From NCBI GenBank assembly GCA_016719945.1, contig JADJYE010000041.1, positions 295,526 through 359,525 on the forward strand: 64,000 bases of DNA. Reading direction: 5' to 3'. The notes under the pieces are model-generated. The model had not been told where the DNA came from and searched no databases. It was given only the letters and a program-made list of their open reading frames with translations. This DNA comes from Polyangiaceae bacterium (GTDB lineage: Bacteria; Myxococcota_A; Polyangia; Polyangiales; Polyangiaceae). Position numbers and translations under genes: made by a program. Positions 60,476-64,000 of the stretch are shown one piece after another (position 1 is the first letter of the stretch; the number at the start of each line of letters is the position of its first letter).

Positions 60476-62064
60476 GTGCCGACCTCACGAAGCTGGTGGG
60501 TCTCCTCGAGCACGCCGTCGCCGAGCAGCGAGTCGTACTCGTCGACGTCGGGGTCGGGTCGCGAAAGGGCTGGAATCTCGGGTCTCCTTGCCGTCGACAC
60601 AATCGCCCTCACGGCGTCGCTCGAGACCGCTGCGCTCTCCGCGAGGAGAAGCTCGAGCGCCGCTGCGACGTCGGCCTCTACGGTGCTCGCTGCGAGATGG
60701 AGGATCCGCAGATACTCGAGGTCACCCTTTGTTCCATGGTGCGGAGTTTGAATTGCGTCGTACGCGCGGCGGAACACCAGCGACGGGAACATCTCGTCGC
60801 GGTAGACGTACCGCGCGAAGCCGCCGGGCTTTCGAATCAGCGACCAAATGATGTGTCGGTAGTCAACGCGGCGCTGGTTTCGGCCACGCAGACGCTCGCA
60901 GCTGAGCTGCAGCTTGTCCGCGAACCAGACCTCGATGCGGTCCTCGAACAGTCGAACGCGCACCGTCTGCTCGATGAGTCGAGAGGGCACCGAGTACGAG
61001 TTGTGTCTGATGCGGATGGTGCTCCACTCGGAGACGGTCACGTCCTCCTCGGTGAACTCCGCCAGCCTCGCGACGACGAGAGGCCGCATCGCCGCGAGCT
61101 CATCGGCGACACGGCGTCCGCGGCGCTCGTTGGCCTTGCGCAGCGTGAGCTGCACGAATTCCTCCCAAGCGCTGACGCTCTCGAAGTCGCGATGGCCTCG
61201 AACGAGCAGCGCTTGCTCGAGTCGACGCTTGATGGCCCCGTTGCTCGCCTCGACATCTCCATTCTGCTCCTTTGCGCCGATGGCTGTCGTCCTTGCGGTC
61301 ATCCCGAAGTGCCGCATCAGCGCGAGGTACTCCTCGTTGAACGGCCGCTTCCCGCCGTCCGCCTCCACGCTCTTGCCATCCGGAATGCGGTGCGTCGCCG
61401 CGGTCGAGTTGTCGGTCTGGTTGAAGGCCGGCACGCGGCCGAGCTGAAACAGGGCCGCTTGCACGCCGCGCCGAAGCGCGGACAGCGACTCGCTCAGGCA
61501 GACCGACGCCCACTGCCAATTCGAGAACGGCAGCGTGAAAACGCACAGCATGTGAACGAACAGCGCGCCCATGATGGTGACGCCGAGCGACGTCGCCCAC
61601 GTGAAGTCCACCTGGCTCGCCTCGCCAGGACGGTGTTGCTGCGCGAGCACGACCTCGCGGTCCGGCCCGTGCTCCGCGCGCCATTGGCGCACGTGCCGCT
61701 GCAGCGTCCGAAGTTGCCCGGCCTCGTAGCGCCCGGGGTGGCGCTCCTCGAGCACCTCGAAGATGGTCTTCGCCTCGAGCTCGGGCGTCGCCTCAAGAAG
61801 CGCGACGACCTCAGCCCAGTCCTCCGCAAACGGGTCCTCGCGCGTCCTCCAGGCCCGGGGCGCCACCATCTCCGAAGGTAGCTTCCCAGCCTGCACATAC
61901 CTGCGCGCCGTCTTCCGATCCATCCCGGCCTTCATCGCGGCGTCGCCGATTCGGCCGTGCTTGCTCATCTCCTCCATCAGTTTCCTCGCTTGAGCGTCGC
62001 TCACCGGTCGCAAGCTGCCTGCCTCTCCATCCTGTGGAGGGCCGGCGCCCGGCCGACGAGTCAT
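60472..62064 (-). CDS. istA: IS21-like transposase IstA (copy A), intact
   Basis: 530 residues from ATG 62064: N-terminal HTH (HGRIGDAAMKAGMDRKTARRY), a DDE core (Asp in ASQVDFTWATSLG, Asp in FNQTDNSTAATHR, Glu in KEQNGDVEASNGAIKRRL) and a C-terminal beta domain (IRHNSYSVPSRLIEQTVRVR). It is full length without shifts. It is only distantly related to the IstA at 56408-57998 and is nearly identical to the broken inverted copy at 62826-64000. Confidence 0.92.
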   Translation of the reverse strand: MTRRPGAGPPQDGEAGSLRPVSDAQARKLMEEMSKHGRIGDAAMKAGMDRKTARRYVQAGKLPSEMVAPRAWRTREDPFAEDWAEVVALLEATPELEAKTIFEVLEERHPGRYEAGQLRTLQRHVRQWRAEHGPDREVVLAQQHRPGEASQVDFTWATSLGVTIMGALFVHMLCVFTLPFSNWQWASVCLSESLSALRRGVQAALFQLGRVPAFNQTDNSTAATHRIPDGKSVEADGGKRPFNEEYLALMRHFGMTARTTAIGAKEQNGDVEASNGAIKRRLEQALLVRGHRDFESVSAWEEFVQLTLRKANERRGRRVADELAAMRPLVVARLAEFTEEDVTVSEWSTIRIRHNSYSVPSRLIEQTVRVRLFEDRIEVWFADKLQLSCERLRGRNQRRVDYRHIIWSLIRKPGGFARYVYRDEMFPSLVFRRAYDAIQTPHHGTKGDLEYLRILHLAASTVEADVAAALELLLAESAAVSSDAVRAIVSTARRPEIPALSRPDPDVDEYDSLLGDGVLEETHQLREVGT

Positions 62065-62131
62065 GCCTCCAAGGATGGGGCGATGTAGTTGTCGTCGCTG
62101 GGGAGGTGTAGTTGTCGCTCAGCAGGCACCT

Positions 62132-62500
62132 CGACGCCGATGCTCGGGTCGATGGTCTGGCCGGTCTCGAGGTCATGCTGCACGTACTGCTCAGCGAGGT
62201 ACCGGTCAACTCCCGCTCGGCGAGCTGCCCTAGGCGCGCCGCCACGGTGGCGGCCTGGTCGTCGACGGAGTCGGTGCCGCTGGGGTCGCTGTACAGCGGT
62301 GGGCGATCCCACGTTCAAGCGAACCAGCCCCGGCCCGCCCAGCTCCGATGCCGAGCGGATCGGCGCTGGTCCACCTGCCGAGCCACGCGGCGTAGTAGCG
62401 GGCGCCGGGGTAGTAGAGGCCCGTCTCTTCGTCTGCTCCTTCCCGTGTCGATGATGCCACGCCGGTGCTCGGGGCGCCCTGCGCGCCGGACGGGCCTCTC
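62132..62500 (-). pseudogene. Rhs-repeat core fragment
   Basis: The minus strand encodes DEETGLYYPGARYYAAWLGR followed by WTSADPLGIG, the conserved end of an Rhs core. After at least one shift come DPSGTDSVDDQ and, in another frame, YLAEQYVQHDLETGQTIDPS up to the IS border. The order matches the junction between an Rhs core and its variable tip. The tip continues beyond the IS element at 59370. Upstream it is damaged by a repeat-like palindrome. Confidence 0.8.
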
Positions 62501-62540
62501 GATCGTCCTCGGCGCCCGCTACTCGCGCCTGCGGGCAGGG
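62455..62540. repeat. Diverged copy of the island palindrome
   Basis: CACGCCGGTGCTCGGGGCG, GATCGTCCTCGGCGCC and CTCGCGCCTGCGGGC repeat the motifs of the 51.3-52.2 kb mosaic, with changes. It lies within the Rhs remnant and shows that the repeat spreads to separate sites in the island. Confidence 0.6.
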
Positions 62541-62763
62541 GGACCAGCGCCGCTCTGGCATCCGGCGCTTGAACGGGGGTTGGCGCCCGCTGCACTTGCG
62601 GGGCTCGAGCCGTGGCCCCTGACTTGGGCTGCGGCACCGACTCCGTCAGGCCCAGGCGCCAGCGTGGCGGCGCGGTGGTTGAGCTCTGGCCGAGCAGGAG
62701 TCACCGGCACTTTCCCGGGGACCGGTGGCTGCCGGCGCAGCCAGCGACCCGAGCTCGCGTCGG

Positions 62764-64000
62764 TGCCTGCTGAGCGACAACTACACCTCCCCAGCGACGA
62801 CAACTACATCGCCCCATCCTGAGGCATGACTCGTCGGCCGGGCGCCGGCCCTCCACAGGATGGAGAGGCAGGCAGCTTGCGACCGGTGAGCGACGCTCAA
62901 GCGAGGAAACTGATGGAGGAGATGAGCAAGCACGGCCGAATCGGCGACGCCGCGATGAAGGCCGGGATGGATCGGAAGACGGCGCGCAGGTATGTGCAGG
63001 CTGGGAAGCTACCGTCGGAGATGGTGGCGCCCCCGGGCCTGGAGGACGCGCGAGGACCCGTTTGCGGAGGACTGGGCTGAGGTCGTCGCGCTTCTTGAGG
63101 CGACGCCCGAGCTCGAGGCGAAGACCATCTTCGAGGTGCTCGAGGAGCGCCACCCCGGGCGCTACGAGGCCGGGCAACTTCCGGACGCTGCAGCGGCACG
63201 TGCGCCAATGGCGCGCGGAGCACGGGCCGGACCGCGAGGTCGTGCTCGCGCAGCAACACCGTCCTGGCGAGGGCGAGCCAGGTGGACTTCACGTGGGCGA
63301 CGTCGCTCGGCGTCACCATCATGGGCGCGCTGTTCGTTCGCATGCTGTGCGTTTCACGCTGCCGTTCTCGAATTGGCAGTGGGCGTCGGTCTGCCTGAGC
63401 GAGTCGCTGTCCGCGCTTCGGCGCGGCGTGCAAGCGGCCCTGTTTCAGCTCGGCCGCGTGCCGGCCTTCAACCAGACCGACAACTCGACCGCGGCGACGC
63501 ACCGCATTCCGGATGGCAAGAGCGTGGAGGCGGACGGCGGGAAGCGGCCGTTCAACGAGGAGTACCTCGCGCTGATGCGGCACTTCGGGATGACCGCAAG
63601 GACGACAGCCATCGGCGCAAAGGAGCAGAATGGAGATGTCGAGGCGAGCAACGGGGCCATCAAGCGTCGACTCGAGCAAGCGCTGCTCGTTCGAGGCCAT
63701 CGCGACTTCGAGAGCGTCAGCGCTTGGGAGGAATTCGTGCAGCTCACGCTGCGCAAGGCCAACGAGCGCCGCGGACGCCGTGTCGCCGATGAGCTCGCGG
63801 CGATGCGGCCTCTCGTCGTCGCGAGGCTGGCGGAGTTCACCGAGGAGGACGTGACCGTCTCCGGAGGGAGCACCATCCGCATCAGACACAACTCGTACTC
63901 GGTGCCCTCTCGACTCATCGAGCAGACGGTGCGCGTTCGACTGTTCGAGGACCGCATCGAGGTCTGGTTCGCGGACAAGCTGCAGCTCAGCTGCGAGCGT
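62764..64000 (+). mobile_element. IS21-like element copy B, inverted and incomplete at window end
   Basis: From TGCTGAGCGACAACTAC onward it matches the right end of copy A in reverse orientation, preceded by the same GGTGCC. It includes the end repeats and most of istA and leaves the window at 64000. Confidence 0.85.
62826..64000 (+). pseudogene. istA: IstA copy B, several frameshifts, incomplete
   Basis: The N-terminus (MTRRPGAGPPQDGEAGSLRP) is identical to copy A. Then single-base differences break the frame: C5 for C4 at about 63030, an added C at about 63180, an added G at about 63270 and a lost T at about 63350. From about 63360 the frame again encodes the rest of the DDE domain (FNQTDNSTAATHR to KLQLSCER) until the edge. 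Four indels in about 330 bp with few substitutions suggest poor read quality or very recent decay. Confidence 0.85.

Larger units (their letters stand above)
59371..62131. mobile_element. IS21-like element copy A with 7-bp target duplication
   Basis: The element (59378-62124, 2747 bp) is bordered by GGCACCT at 59371-59377 and 62125-62131. It carries istA and istB on the minus strand. Repeated end motifs are GTCAATTACATC-type units near 59386-59428 and CAACTACA-type units (reverse complement) at 62083-62120. It interrupts an Rhs gene; removing it and one duplication copy restores a continuous Rhs frame. Confidence 0.85.

Overview
The window looks like a chromosomal segment from a high-GC myxobacterium, most likely of the Polyangia group of Myxococcota. 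The signs are a MYXO-CTERM sorting tail on a multicopper oxidase, lipoproteins with long Gly-rich linkers after the lipid-bound Cys, Hanks-type Ser/Thr kinases carrying PEGA domains, and many GTG/TTG starts. I found no rRNA, tRNA or CRISPR array.

Layout. 1-3.1 kb: a leftward operon of a PEGA-bearing Ser/Thr kinase, a TPR/PEGA membrane protein and the start of a lipoprotein. 3.2-9 kb: a frameshifted esterase-type lipoprotein, a membrane-anchored DsbA-like protein read through an in-frame UGA (probable selenoprotein), a five-haem cytochrome, a CcmH-like protein and a double SnoaL-like lipoprotein. 8.9-16 kb: two more Ser/Thr kinases, then divergently a TonB-dependent receptor with TPR and PEGA domains at its N-terminus. 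16-20.3 kb: tyrosine catabolism (LysR regulator, hmgA, hpd), then menB. 20.3-27.7 kb: HerA-like ATPase, type-B carboxylesterase, RRM protein, aminotransferase and O-methyltransferase, the last two joined through a disrupted GC-rich stretch. 27.9-31.6 kb: a tightly overlapped signalling operon of H-NOX, hybrid histidine kinase, response regulator and receiver-Ser/Thr kinase. 31.6-50.8 kb: mostly single metabolic or envelope genes, including an OmpA-type lipoprotein translationally coupled to a second UGA-containing redoxin (probable selenoprotein), an M1-type peptidase, an NTP/NDP-exchanger-like carrier, a MYXO-CTERM multicopper oxidase, a TetR regulator coupled to a rifampin-phosphotransferase-like enzyme, and a D-aminoacylase.

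51.3-64 kb is a mobile and accessory island. It holds 73-bp tandem repeats with REP-like palindromes, an IS630 and an IS1380 element inserted side by side at one CTAG, an IS21 element with frameshifted genes, and an Rhs-type toxin tail with its immunity gene. The Rhs gene was split by a second IS21-like element flanked by a 7-bp duplication. A frameshifted inverted copy of that element runs off the end of the window.

The most interesting result is the pair of probable selenoproteins. Both have UGA in a thioredoxin-fold active site, followed at the right distance by a short hairpin whose loop begins GGUC, as in the E. coli fdhF SECIS. Several other genes carry one-base shifts, many in or next to short homopolymers, so read errors may explain some apparent pseudogenes. 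The selenocysteine cases differ because frame is kept on both sides of the UGA.
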